Assembly (NCBI GenBank): GCA_016721465.1
Contig: JADKIA010000028.1
Location: 785,367-849,366, forward strand
Direction of reading: 5' to 3'
DNA from: Ideonella sp.
Lineage (GTDB): Bacteria > Pseudomonadota > Gammaproteobacteria > Burkholderiales > Burkholderiaceae_C
Length of the DNA stretch: 64,000 bases
Shown here: piece after piece, positions 17,241 to 25,579 of the stretch
How positions within the stretch are numbered: the first letter of the stretch is position 1
Layout: the number at the start of each line of letters is the position of its first letter
Notes under the pieces: model-generated
The model's database searches: none
The model's input: the letters and a program-made list of their open reading frames with translations, nothing else
Told to the model about the DNA's origin: nothing
Program-made: the position numbers and the translations under genes

Positions 17241-17987
17241 ATGGTCGCCATGACCCAAGAAGCCCCGCGCCCACACCTTGAATCCTTCAAGGTTGCCTGT
17301 TCCAGCTGCAACCTCCGCGAGCTTTGCCTGCCAGTGGGCTTGTCCAATGACAGCCTGGACCGCCTCGACAACATGGTTGCGACGCGTCGCAACGTGTCAC
17401 GTGGCGACACTTTGTTCCGGGCAGGGGATGGATTCCAGTCGCTCTTCGCGGTTCGCACGGGCTTCTTCAAGACTTCGGTTTCGTCCGAAGATGGCCGCGA
17501 CCAAGTCACTGGGTTCCAGATGGCTGGCGAGCTCCTTGGCCTGGATGGCATCGGCACCGACAGCCACACCTGCGATGCCATTGCGCTCGAAGACTCGCAG
17601 GTCTGCGTGATCCCCTACAGCCAATTGGAGGACCTTTCTCGCGAGTTCAGTGAGCTGCAGCGGCAGTTTCACAGGATCATGAGCCGCGAGATCGTTCGGG
17701 ACCATGGCGTGATGCTGTTGCTGGGAAGCATGCGTGCCGAAGAGCGTTTGGCTGCATTCCTGCTCAATCTCACACAGCGGCTCCAGGCCCGTGGGTTCTC
17801 GGCCTCGGCACTGGTCCTGCGCATGACGCGGGAGGAGATCGGCAGCTATCTCGGGCTCAAGCTCGAAACTGTGAGCCGCACGTTCTCAAAGTTCCAGGAT
17901 GAGGGCATCCTGGAGGTAAAGCAGCGGCAGATCCGCATCCTGGATCAGGACAAGCTTCACAACCTCGTCAACGGCGCGACCTGTTGA
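17241..17987 (+). CDS. fnr: FNR-type oxygen-sensing transcriptional regulator
   Basis: A 248-residue Crp/Fnr regulator. The cysteines for an oxygen-labile 4Fe-4S cluster are C20, C23, C29 and C111, the exact FNR pattern. The C-terminal helix-turn-helix includes TREEIGSYLGLKLETVSRTFSKF, whose E-xx-SR recognition helix is that of FNR and predicts binding to TTGAT-N4-ATCAA. Two such sites are in this window, next to this gene and upstream of ccoN. The ATG could also be the Met three codons later. It is probably the master regulator of the neighbouring cbb3 and haem genes. Confidence 0.95.
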   Translation: MVAMTQEAPRPHLESFKVACSSCNLRELCLPVGLSNDSLDRLDNMVATRRNVSRGDTLFRAGDGFQSLFAVRTGFFKTSVSSEDGRDQVTGFQMAGELLGLDGIGTDSHTCDAIALEDSQVCVIPYSQLEDLSREFSELQRQFHRIMSREIVRDHGVMLLLGSMRAEERLAAFLLNLTQRLQARGFSASALVLRMTREEIGSYLGLKLETVSRTFSKFQDEGILEVKQRQIRILDQDKLHNLVNGATC

Positions 17988-18020
17988 CCTGCCGCGGCCA
18001 GGTCGGCAAGAGCCCAGCCC

Positions 18021-18278
18021 CTATCGAGGCGCAGCGGTCGCAGCGTGATTGCGCGCCTGCATGGCGGGAGTGTCACTGGTCGGTGTCGTGACGACATGCC
18101 GTGCCGACGGTGTATCCACGATCACCTGGTCAGCACCCTTGTAGGCGATCACCGCGGTCGCCAGACTGGCAACGACCACGGTCAACGGGCCGCCGATCAC
18201 GAGCCAGACCATGCCGTGCCTCCACCACGCCAGTGGAACCGTTTGGCTGGCCGGATCAGGTTGATTGTTCTGACTCAT
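18021..18278 (-). CDS. Short FixH-like (CcoH-like) membrane protein
   Basis: An 85-residue protein with one transmembrane helix (about 22-46: HGMVWLVIGGPLTVVVASLATAVIAY). The pattern of a helix with GP-x(3)-VVAS, then a short D-x-VIVD segment, matches the start of FixH/CcoH proteins that help assemble cbb3 oxidase, but the large periplasmic domain of classical FixH is missing. It is downstream of ccoP by 212 bases on the same strand, where fixG/fixH usually are. There is no ccoG gene here. The assignment is tentative. Confidence 0.6.
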   Translation of the reverse strand: MSQNNQPDPASQTVPLAWWRHGMVWLVIGGPLTVVVASLATAVIAYKGADQVIVDTPSARHVVTTPTSDTPAMQARNHAATAAPR

Positions 18279-18490
18279 GAGATCGCTCCGCCTGCCTTCG
18301 TTCGTTCAATGTGACTCCGACGCGCGCGTTCTAATGATGATCTAAACATCGGCGGTCGCCCAGTGTCGGTGCGGTGACCAACGTCGTCGATCTGCAAGGA
18401 TGAAACGGCCCCAAGCACCAACGAGGCTCACATGGCCATGTGCCATGCAAGCCCCGCATTCGGATCACGATTGAAGCGCGAACGACTCAG

Positions 18491-19405
18491 TTACTTGGTG
18501 GCTACCTTGGCGGTCTGTGAAAGGTTCCAGACATAGGCGGCGAGCACATGGATCTGCTCCGGGCTCAGGCGCTTTTCGTGCGCGGGCATGACGTTCGTCT
18601 TGCCGTTGTTCACCATCGCCATCACCGCATCTTCACCCCAGCCATGCAGCCAAACCTTGTCGGTGAGGTTGGGGGCACCCAGTGCCTGGTTGCCCTTGCC
18701 CTCCGGACCGTGACAAGCCGCACATGCAGCAAACTTGGCCTTGCCGAGTTGAGCCGCCACACTGTTGTGCGCGCCGCCCGACAAACTCAAGACGTAGTTC
18801 GCGACGTTGCGAACATCTTCCGTGGCGCCGACGGCGGCTGCCATCACAGGCATCATGCCGACTCGGCCTTTGGTGATCGTTTCCTTGATCTTGTCGGGTT
18901 CGCCGCCCCACAGCCAATCGTTGTCGGTCAGATTCGGGAAGCCTTTGCTGCCACGGGCGTCTGAGCCATGGCAACCCGCGCAGTTGTTGGCGAACAAGCG
19001 CTCGCCAATGCCCATCGCCTGGCTGTCCTTGGCCAACTCTGCAGCCGGCATCGCCGTGAACTTGGCATACAGTGGCGCCATGGTTGCCCGGGCCTTGTCC
19101 TGCTCAGCCTCCCATTGCCCCGTGCTGGACCATTTGAAGGTACCAGGGTTGGTACCCAAGCCTGGGTAGAACGTGAGATAGGCTGCCGAAAACACGACTG
19201 TCAGAACGAACAACCATGCCCACCATCGGGGCAAAGGATTGTTGAGTTCTCGCAAGTCTTCGTCCCACACGTGGCCGGTGGTGTTGTCGTTGGCCATGAC
19301 CTTGCGTTTGCTGGCAAAAGCCAGCAGCGCCAGACAGGCCACCAGGCTGACGATGGTGACCGCTGCGACGAAGATCGCCCAGCCACCGCTGTTGAAGTCG
19401 CTCAT
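18491..19405 (-). CDS. ccoP: cbb3-type cytochrome c oxidase subunit III
   Basis: A 304-residue dihaem cytochrome c subunit of the high-affinity cbb3 oxidase, which passes electrons to CcoO and CcoN. An N-terminal membrane helix and a second helix (WWAWLFVLTVVFSAAYLTFYPGLG) are followed by two c-type haem sites, CAGCH (142-146) and CAACH (228-232), with methionine ligands likely in GMMPVM and NVMPAHE. The N-terminal FixP-like segment WDEDLRELNNPLPRWW is characteristic. It overlaps ccoQ by four bases. Confidence 0.97.
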   Translation of the reverse strand: MSDFNSGGWAIFVAAVTIVSLVACLALLAFASKRKVMANDNTTGHVWDEDLRELNNPLPRWWAWLFVLTVVFSAAYLTFYPGLGTNPGTFKWSSTGQWEAEQDKARATMAPLYAKFTAMPAAELAKDSQAMGIGERLFANNCAGCHGSDARGSKGFPNLTDNDWLWGGEPDKIKETITKGRVGMMPVMAAAVGATEDVRNVANYVLSLSGGAHNSVAAQLGKAKFAACAACHGPEGKGNQALGAPNLTDKVWLHGWGEDAVMAMVNNGKTNVMPAHEKRLSPEQIHVLAAYVWNLSQTAKVATK

Positions 19406-19587
19406 TGCTTTGCTCCTTGGGAACGCGGCCCAGTGCTGTCGACACCTGATCCGTCATCCAGCAGCGGCAAGTTGGCCGCCTCGTCGAAGGAGGCGCTCCT
19501 TTGCCGATTCCAGGCCCAGACGATGATGCCGAGGAAGACGATGAAGGAAATCAAGGTCATCGCACTGCGCAGTACGTTCAATTCCAT
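19402..19587 (-). CDS. ccoQ: cbb3-type oxidase small subunit (CcoQ)
   Basis: A 61-residue protein with one membrane helix (about 8-25, LISFIVFLGIIVWAWN) and a polar tail. Position between ccoO and ccoP and size identify it as CcoQ, which stabilises the cbb3 complex. It overlaps ccoP by four bases and lies 18 bases after ccoO. Confidence 0.9.
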   Translation of the reverse strand: MELNVLRSAMTLISFIVFLGIIVWAWNRQRSASFDEAANLPLLDDGSGVDSTGPRSQGAKQ

Positions 19588-19605
19588 GATGGATGTCCGA
19601 TGGGT

Positions 19606-20223
19606 TTACTTGCGCGCAGTGCCGAGCACCTGCAGGTAGGCAATCAAGGCGTCCATTTCGGTCTTGCCCTTGACGTCATCACCCGCTTTGGCGATTTCGC
19701 TGTCGGTGTAGGGCACACCAACCATGCGCAGTGCCTTCATCTTGGGTGCTAGATCCGCAGGATCCAGTCCGCCCTTGTTCAACCACGCATAGGCTGGCAT
19801 GTTCGACTCGGGCACCAAGTCACGCGGGTTGTTGAGGTGCAGGCGATGCCACTCATCGCTGTACTTGCCGCCCACGCGGTGCAGATCCGGCCCAGTGCGC
19901 TTGCTTCCCCATTGGAACGGGTGGTCATAGACGAACTCGCCAGCCACTGAAAGCGGGCCGTACCGCAGTGTCTCGGCGCGGAATGGACGGACCATCTGCG
20001 AGTGGCAGTTGTAGCAGCCCTCGCGGATGTAGACGTCGCGTCCGGACAACTGCAGCGGCGTGTAGGGCTTGAGCCCCTCCACCGGCTGCGTCGTCGAACG
20101 CTGGAAGAACAACGGAACGATCTCGACGATGCCACCCACCGCAACGGTGAGCAGGATCAACACGATCATCAGAAAGTTGCTGGTCTCGATCTTCTCGTGA
20201 CCAACGGGTGCATGGGTTGCCAT
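19606..20223 (-). CDS. ccoO: cbb3-type cytochrome c oxidase subunit II
   Basis: A 205-residue monohaem cytochrome c. After one N-terminal membrane helix (NFLMIVLILLTVAVGGIVEIVPLFF) the haem c site is CYNCH (70-74), in YIREGCYNCHSQMVRPFRAE. A methionine ligand is likely in PESNMPAY. It takes electrons from CcoP to the CcoN catalytic subunit. It starts 21 bases after the ccoN stop. Confidence 0.97.
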   Translation of the reverse strand: MATHAPVGHEKIETSNFLMIVLILLTVAVGGIVEIVPLFFQRSTTQPVEGLKPYTPLQLSGRDVYIREGCYNCHSQMVRPFRAETLRYGPLSVAGEFVYDHPFQWGSKRTGPDLHRVGGKYSDEWHRLHLNNPRDLVPESNMPAYAWLNKGGLDPADLAPKMKALRMVGVPYTDSEIAKAGDDVKGKTEMDALIAYLQVLGTARK

Positions 20224-20244
20224 GACATGTTCTCCTTGTTTTGG

Positions 20245-21684
20245 TCAGGCGTGGGCGTGCACCATCGGGATCGGCGCCGTCACGGCCTTGCCGTTCAGCA
20301 CCGTCATCACCGTGTTCCAGCCCATGATCAGCATGCCGGTCAGGTACAGCAGGCCGCCGCCGACGCGAATGACATAGAAGGGATAGGTGGCCTTTACGCT
20401 TTCAACGAAGCTGTAGACCAGCGTTCCATCCGGATTCACGGCGCGCCACATCAGCCCCTGCATCACCCCGGCAATCCACATTGCCGCGATGTACAGCACG
20501 ATGCCGATGGTGGCGATCCAGAAATGCAACTCGATCGCCTTCACGCTGTGCATCTGCGTACGGCCGAACATGCGCGGAATGATGTGGTACAGCGCACCCA
20601 TCGAGATCAGGCCCACCCAGCCCAGCGCACCGGAGTGCACGTGGCCGACGGTCCAGTCGGTGTAGTGGGACAGCGCATTCACTGTCTTGATGGACATCAT
20701 CGGGCCTTCGAAGGTCGACATGCCGTAGAAGGACAGCGACACGATCAGGAACTTCAGGATCGGGTCGTCACGCAGCTTGTTCCAGGCACCCGACAAGGTC
20801 ATGATGCCGTTGATCATGCCGCCCCAGCTCGGGGCCAGCAGCACCAGCGAGAAGATCATGCCGATCGATTGCGCCCAATCGGGCAGCGCGGTGTAGTGCA
20901 GGTGGTGCGGGCCCGCCCACATGTAGGTGAAGATCAGCGCCCAAAAGTGCACGATCGACAGGCGATACGAGTACACCGGACGGCCAGCCTGCTTAGGGAT
21001 GTAGTAGTACATGATCCCAAGGAAGCCTGCGGTCAGGAAGAAGCCCACGGCGTTGTGGCCGTACCACCACTGCACCATGGCGTCCTGCACGCCGGCGTAG
21101 GCAGAGTAGCTCTTGGTCAGGCTGACCGGAATCTCGGCGCTGTTCACGATGTGCAACAGGGCCACCGCAATGATGAAGGCGCCGAAGAACCAGTTGGCCA
21201 CGTAGATGTGCCTGATCTTGCGGGTCCCGACCGTGCCAAAGAACACCACGGCATAGGCGACCCAGACCACCGCGATGAGCAGGTCAATGGGCCACTCCAA
21301 CTCGGCGTATTCCTTGCTGGCGGTGATGCCCAGCGGAAGCGTGATCACGGCCAGCACGATGATCAGGTTCCAACCCAGGAACGTGAACATGGCCAAGCCA
21401 GGCATGAACAACCTCGTTTGGCATGTGCGCTGCACCACGTGGTAGCTGGTGGCGAACAGCACGCTGCCGCCAAAAGCGAAGATCACGGCATTGGTGTGCA
21501 AGGGACGCAAGCGCCCATAGCTCAGCCACGGGATGCCCATGTTCAGCTCAGGCCATGCGAGTTGGGCAGCGATGATCACGCCCACCAGCATGCCCACGAT
21601 GCCATACACCACAGCGACGAGTGAGAAGAGTCTCACGGTGGTGTCGCTGTATACCGGCGAGGCGGTCGCGGAGTGATTTGTCAT
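20245..21684 (-). CDS. ccoN: cbb3-type cytochrome c oxidase subunit I
   Basis: A 479-residue haem-copper oxidase catalytic subunit with about 12 membrane helices. It reduces oxygen to water with very high affinity and pumps protons. The histidine ligands for haem b, haem b3 and CuB are spread over the usual segments, such as LRPLHTNAVIFAFGG, WWYGHNAVGFFLTAGF, GPHHLHYTALPDW and TVGHVHSGALGWVG. First structural gene of ccoNOQP. A perfect FNR box lies 113 bases upstream of the start, inside ccoS. Confidence 0.98.
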   Translation of the reverse strand: MTNHSATASPVYSDTTVRLFSLVAVVYGIVGMLVGVIIAAQLAWPELNMGIPWLSYGRLRPLHTNAVIFAFGGSVLFATSYHVVQRTCQTRLFMPGLAMFTFLGWNLIIVLAVITLPLGITASKEYAELEWPIDLLIAVVWVAYAVVFFGTVGTRKIRHIYVANWFFGAFIIAVALLHIVNSAEIPVSLTKSYSAYAGVQDAMVQWWYGHNAVGFFLTAGFLGIMYYYIPKQAGRPVYSYRLSIVHFWALIFTYMWAGPHHLHYTALPDWAQSIGMIFSLVLLAPSWGGMINGIMTLSGAWNKLRDDPILKFLIVSLSFYGMSTFEGPMMSIKTVNALSHYTDWTVGHVHSGALGWVGLISMGALYHIIPRMFGRTQMHSVKAIELHFWIATIGIVLYIAAMWIAGVMQGLMWRAVNPDGTLVYSFVESVKATYPFYVIRVGGGLLYLTGMLIMGWNTVMTVLNGKAVTAPIPMVHAHA

Positions 21685-21757
21685 TCGTACTCCTCCTTCC
21701 AGAGTTCAAGACCAATAGGACATAGAAAAAGCAAGGTAACGCAGAAAAACCATTTCT

Positions 21758-21955
21758 TCAACGGGCAGATTGTTCGATCGAATCTTTTCGCCGTGATTGA
21801 TCGGCATCAACAGCGGCGACATCCTGCTCGAGAATGCGTTCGCCCTCACGTTCGATGTCGTCATATTGCCCCTTGTGAACCGCCCAACCGAACACGCCAA
21901 GGATGATGAGCACCAGCACGGCGGACATCGGGATGAGCAGGTAAAGGATCTCCAT
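21758..21955 (-). CDS. ccoS: cbb3 oxidase maturation protein CcoS
   Basis: A 65-residue protein with one membrane helix (MEILYLLIPMSAVLVLIILGVFGWAVHKGQYDDIEREGERIL), the characteristic CcoS sequence and length. CcoS is needed to put haem b and copper into CcoN. It starts 17 bases after the ccoI stop and its C-terminal coding part contains the FNR box for ccoN. Confidence 0.92.
   Translation of the reverse strand: MEILYLLIPMSAVLVLIILGVFGWAVHKGQYDDIEREGERILEQDVAAVDADQSRRKDSIEQSAR
21797..21810. promoter_or_regulatory. Perfect FNR box upstream of ccoN
   Basis: TTGATCGGCATCAA is an exact match to the FNR consensus TTGAT-N4-ATCAA. It lies 113-126 bases upstream of the ccoN ATG on the minus strand, within the 3' part of ccoS. 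An FNR gene is 4 kb away, so oxygen control of ccoNOQP is a strong inference. Confidence 0.82.
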
Positions 21956-21972
21956 GGCCGGGGATTCTCGCC

Positions 21973-24255
21973 CTAGCGAGCCAGACGCATGGCGTTGAGG
22001 ATGACCAACACCGAGCTGCTCGCCATGCCCAAGCCGGCAGCCCACGGTGGCAACCAACCAATCAACGCGAGCGGAATGCATGTCAGGTTGTAGAAAGCCG
22101 CCCATGCCAGGTTCTGCCGCACCACGGTCATCGTCCTGCTGGCCAGATCGTGCATCGCGTTCAGGTCACTCAAGCGGCTTGAAACCACGATGGCATCGGA
22201 CTGCGCGCGTGCCACCAAGGCACCCTGCCCCATTGCAAAGGAAACATCGGCTCTGGCCAGCACCGGGGCGTCGTTGATGCCGTCGCCCACCATTGCAACA
22301 CGCAAACCTTGAGCTTGAGCGGATTCAATCTCACTCAGTTTTGACTCCGGTGTCGCGCCGCCGATCACCCGAGATACGGGCAATCGGCGTGCCACCGCCT
22401 CGGCACGTTCCGTGCGGTCACCCGACAGCAAGATGACTTCCATGCCGCGCTCGCGCAGGCCAGCGACAGCCTGCACCGCATCGTCTCGCAGGTTCTCCTC
22501 GAACTCGAAACGCATGCAATCGGCAGCAACCTGCCCGAACCACACCGAAGCGCCTAGCTTGGTGTTGTCGATCGCCCCAACGAAGCTTGCAGACCCGAGT
22601 CGCCAAGTGCGCCCTTGTTCGTCTACCGCCTCAAGGCCCGATCCCGGCACTTCCTTGACTTGACGCCAGGCCAACGCCGACTGCGCCGATTCGTGGGAGG
22701 CGACCAGCGCCTGCGAAATCGGATGGGTAGACCAGGCCGCCAAGGCGACGGCCATTCGCAGCAGTTCAGCATCCATTGGACCCGACGGCGAGACCGCAAG
22801 ACGGGTCATGCCGATCCAATGGAGCTTGTCGTCGGTGAGCGTGCCGGTCTTGTCAAGATAGACACGCTGAACGCGTGTCCAAGCCTCCAACGCGTCCAGG
22901 CGCTGCAGCAGCACGCCGCGTCGGGCAAGCGTCGAGGAGGCCGCAAGCAATGCCGCCGGCACCGCCAGCGACAAGGCACATGGGCACGTGACGATCAGAA
23001 CGGACACGCCCACCCACACGGCCTTCGAGGGGTCGATGACGCTCCACACCGCTGCGGCCCCAGCAGCCAGCAGCAAGACGATCCAGAGGAACGGGCCTGC
23101 CCAACGGTCTGCCGCGCGTGCAGCCTCTGGCCGCTGGCTCATGGCATCGCGCATCATGGCGACGATGGCCTGCAGGCGCGTGTCGTCGCCCACTCGGTCC
23201 AAGCGCACCACAACCGGGGCACCCATGTTCATGCTGCCTCCCACCACAGCCTCGCCGATTGCCTTGGGCACCGGTCGTGACTCACCCGTGAGCAGCGCTT
23301 CGTCTGCACTCGTTTCACCGTCCACCAAGTGGCCATCGGCAGGAAACGCCTGGCCGAGCGCAACCCGAACCAGATCGCCCGCCTGAAGCCGTTGCACGCT
23401 CACCAACTCCGTCGTGCCGTCGGGCCGTACACGGTGCGCCGTTTCTGGCATTCCATCGAGCGCAGTTTCCAGCACTTGGGCGACGCGGTGGCGTGCTCGC
23501 ACCTCCAGCCAGCGGCCTGCCAACAGGAAACTCACAAACATGGTCAGGGAATCAAAGTAGACCTCCTGGCCAAAGATGCCCTGAGGATTGAAGGTGGCGC
23601 CACTTGATGCCACGAAGGTGACTGCAATGCCAAGCGCCACGGGCACGTCCATGCCAATGCTCCCCTTTCGCAGGCTCAGCCAGGCGCCACGAAAGAACGG
23701 GCCCGACGAAAACACGAGCACGGGCAAGGTCAGCAACCAACTGCCCCAGTTCAGCAACTGGCGAAGGTCCGGCGCCAATTCGTCGCCATGGGTGACGTAG
23801 CTGGGCGTGGCCATCATCATCACCTGCATGGCGCAGAACGCCGCCACGAAAAGTCGCCACAGTGCGGTTCGATGTTCCTGCTTGCGCGCTTCGCGTGCCT
23901 CGAGTGCGGCATCGGGCATTGCGTCATAGCCGGCTCGGCGGATGGCGGCGACCAACTGAGCCGCCTTGGTGCGGGCCGGGTTCCACCGCACCCTCGCTCG
24001 CTCACCCGCCGAACTGACACTGGATTCAATGACGCCATCAACCTGCGACAGGGCGTGCTCGATGATTCCGGCACACGCCGCACAGTGCATGCCACTGATG
24101 CGAAGCGATGATTCCGCAATGGCTGTGCCACCGGGCCCAACCGAAAAGCGGGTGAAGCGGCGCTGCTCCACTGGGTCGTCCAGCACGGCCAAGTCGCCCG
24201 TTGTACCGACATCGCCTGACTTGGGTGCAGCGAGTTCGGAAGGGGGTGACGTCAT
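21973..24255 (-). CDS. ccoI: Copper-transporting P-type ATPase for cbb3 assembly
   Basis: A 760-residue P1B-type ATPase of the FixI/CcoI (CopA2) type, which delivers copper for the CuB site of CcoN. An N-terminal heavy-metal domain has GMHCAAC (55-61). The core has TGES (323-326), the transport CPC (424-426) and the phosphorylation loop DKTGT (468-472), followed by MVGDGINDAPVLARADVSFAMG. The leading about 45 residues before the metal domain are not conserved, so the start may be internal. It is directly upstream of ccoS on the same strand. Confidence 0.94.
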   Translation of the reverse strand: MTSPPSELAAPKSGDVGTTGDLAVLDDPVEQRRFTRFSVGPGGTAIAESSLRISGMHCAACAGIIEHALSQVDGVIESSVSSAGERARVRWNPARTKAAQLVAAIRRAGYDAMPDAALEAREARKQEHRTALWRLFVAAFCAMQVMMMATPSYVTHGDELAPDLRQLLNWGSWLLTLPVLVFSSGPFFRGAWLSLRKGSIGMDVPVALGIAVTFVASSGATFNPQGIFGQEVYFDSLTMFVSFLLAGRWLEVRARHRVAQVLETALDGMPETAHRVRPDGTTELVSVQRLQAGDLVRVALGQAFPADGHLVDGETSADEALLTGESRPVPKAIGEAVVGGSMNMGAPVVVRLDRVGDDTRLQAIVAMMRDAMSQRPEAARAADRWAGPFLWIVLLLAAGAAAVWSVIDPSKAVWVGVSVLIVTCPCALSLAVPAALLAASSTLARRGVLLQRLDALEAWTRVQRVYLDKTGTLTDDKLHWIGMTRLAVSPSGPMDAELLRMAVALAAWSTHPISQALVASHESAQSALAWRQVKEVPGSGLEAVDEQGRTWRLGSASFVGAIDNTKLGASVWFGQVAADCMRFEFEENLRDDAVQAVAGLRERGMEVILLSGDRTERAEAVARRLPVSRVIGGATPESKLSEIESAQAQGLRVAMVGDGINDAPVLARADVSFAMGQGALVARAQSDAIVVSSRLSDLNAMHDLASRTMTVVRQNLAWAAFYNLTCIPLALIGWLPPWAAGLGMASSSVLVILNAMRLAR

Positions 24256-24306
24256 GGTTCCATGGCAGTTGATCCGATAATCTAGCGGTCGCCGCGGAGT
24301 CCACTA

Positions 24307-24783
24307 ATGATCTATGTCAAGACCGTCGGGCTCGCCGTCCGATTCACTGCCATTGGCCTGCTGGTGCTGAACGCAAGTTGCGCGTGGGCCCAAGGGCAGC
24401 CACAGAGCCTGCCAACCGTGACCTTGCACGCCGGCATGCACAACATCCGAGCGCAAGTGGCGATGACGCCGGATCAGCACCAGGTCGGGCTGATGTTTCG
24501 CAAGGACATGCCGTCTCACGAAGGCATGTTGTTCATCTTTGATCGGGCCACGCCGCAGTGCTTCTGGATGCGGAACACCTTGCTGCCCTTGACGATCGCC
24601 TTCGTACGTGACGACGGTGTGATCACCAACCTGGACGACATGCAGCCGATGACCGAAGACTCACACTGCTCCAGCGAGCCCGTGCGCTATGTGCTGGAGA
24701 TGAATGTGGGCTGGTTTGCCAAGCGTGGTTTCAAGGCCGGCGCCCGACTGACGGGGGCGCCGTTCACCCTGGCGATCAAATAG
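24307..24783 (+). CDS. Exported DUF192 family protein
   Basis: A 158-residue DUF192 protein with a signal peptide (about 1-28, ending CAWAQ). The family core is clear: HQVGLMFRKDMPSHEGMLFIFD, then FWMRNTLLPLTIAFVRDDGVI and YVLEMNVGWFAKRGFKAG. The biochemical function of DUF192 is unknown; members are usually small exported or lipoprotein-like proteins. It is divergent from ccoI with about 50 bases between them and convergent with sodB. Confidence 0.85.
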   Translation: MIYVKTVGLAVRFTAIGLLVLNASCAWAQGQPQSLPTVTLHAGMHNIRAQVAMTPDQHQVGLMFRKDMPSHEGMLFIFDRATPQCFWMRNTLLPLTIAFVRDDGVITNLDDMQPMTEDSHCSSEPVRYVLEMNVGWFAKRGFKAGARLTGAPFTLAIK

Positions 24784-24866
24784 CCGATGAGTGCAGTCTG
24801 CAAGTTGCCATCATCAGCAACATGGAACCGGTCACCGACCGGCCCCAATACTGACAAGGCCAGCGA

Positions 24867-25451
24867 TCAGCCGAAGTTGGCCTCCGCGAAGCCCCAGTTC
24901 ACCAACGAGTTCAAGAAAGTTTCGACAAACTTCGGCCGTGCGTTGCGATAGTCGACGTAGTAGGCGTGCTCCCAGACATCGACCGTGAGCAAGGCTTTGT
25001 CGGCGGTGGTCAGCGGCGTGGCCGCATTGCTGGTGTTGACGATGTCCACCGAGCCGTCGGCCTTCTTCACCAGCCAGGTCCAGCCAGACCCGAAGTTGCC
25101 CACCGCGCTCTTTGCGAAGGCCTCCTTGAAGGCGGCATAACTGCCCCACTTGGCATTGATGGCGGTTGCCAGCGCCCCGCTGGGTTCGCCGCCACCGCTC
25201 GGCTTCATGCAGTTCCAGAAGAAGGTGTGGTTCCACACCTGAGCGGCATTGTTGAAGATGCCGCCAGACGATTTGCGCACGATGTCCTCCAGCGCCATCC
25301 CTGCGAACTCGGTGCCCGGCACCAGATTGTTCAAATTGGTGACGTAGGCGTTGTGGTGCTTGCCGTGGTGGTACTCGAAAGTCTCCTTCGACATGTGCGG
25401 CGCCAAGGCGTCGGCAGCGTAGGGCAAGGCGGGCAGGGTGAATGCAGACAT
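24867..25451 (-). CDS. sodB: Superoxide dismutase [Fe]
   Basis: A 194-residue cytosolic Fe/Mn-type superoxide dismutase. The start MSAFTLPALPYAADALAPHMS is the family N-terminus. Metal ligands are the His in EYHHGKHHNAYV, a second His in WNHTFFWNCMKP, and Asp and His in the DVWEHAYYVDYRN motif. The residues GGGEPSGAL and the N-terminal features favour the iron form. It is separate from xseA by 128 bases and probably has its own promoter. Confidence 0.95.
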   Translation of the reverse strand: MSAFTLPALPYAADALAPHMSKETFEYHHGKHHNAYVTNLNNLVPGTEFAGMALEDIVRKSSGGIFNNAAQVWNHTFFWNCMKPSGGGEPSGALATAINAKWGSYAAFKEAFAKSAVGNFGSGWTWLVKKADGSVDIVNTSNAATPLTTADKALLTVDVWEHAYYVDYRNARPKFVETFLNSLVNWGFAEANFG

Positions 25452-25579
25452 CGGTTGAATCCTTGGGTGGTGCACGCAGATTGCGGCGGGTTGGGACGGC
25501 AGAATTGTAGGCAGCGTGGCCCGTGCTCGCTCGGTCGCCTGTTTGGTGTCCCCTCTGGCGCATGGCCAGAAGCAGTCCG

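Noticed and set aside
20002..21624. Long plus-strand reading frame opposite ccoN and ccoO
   Set aside because: Antisense shadow of membrane protein genes; composition (His, Gln, Arg rich) is not protein-like.
24256..24306. FNR-like sequence TTGATCCGATAATC before ccoI
   Set aside because: Only the left half-site is good; the right half does not match ATCAA.
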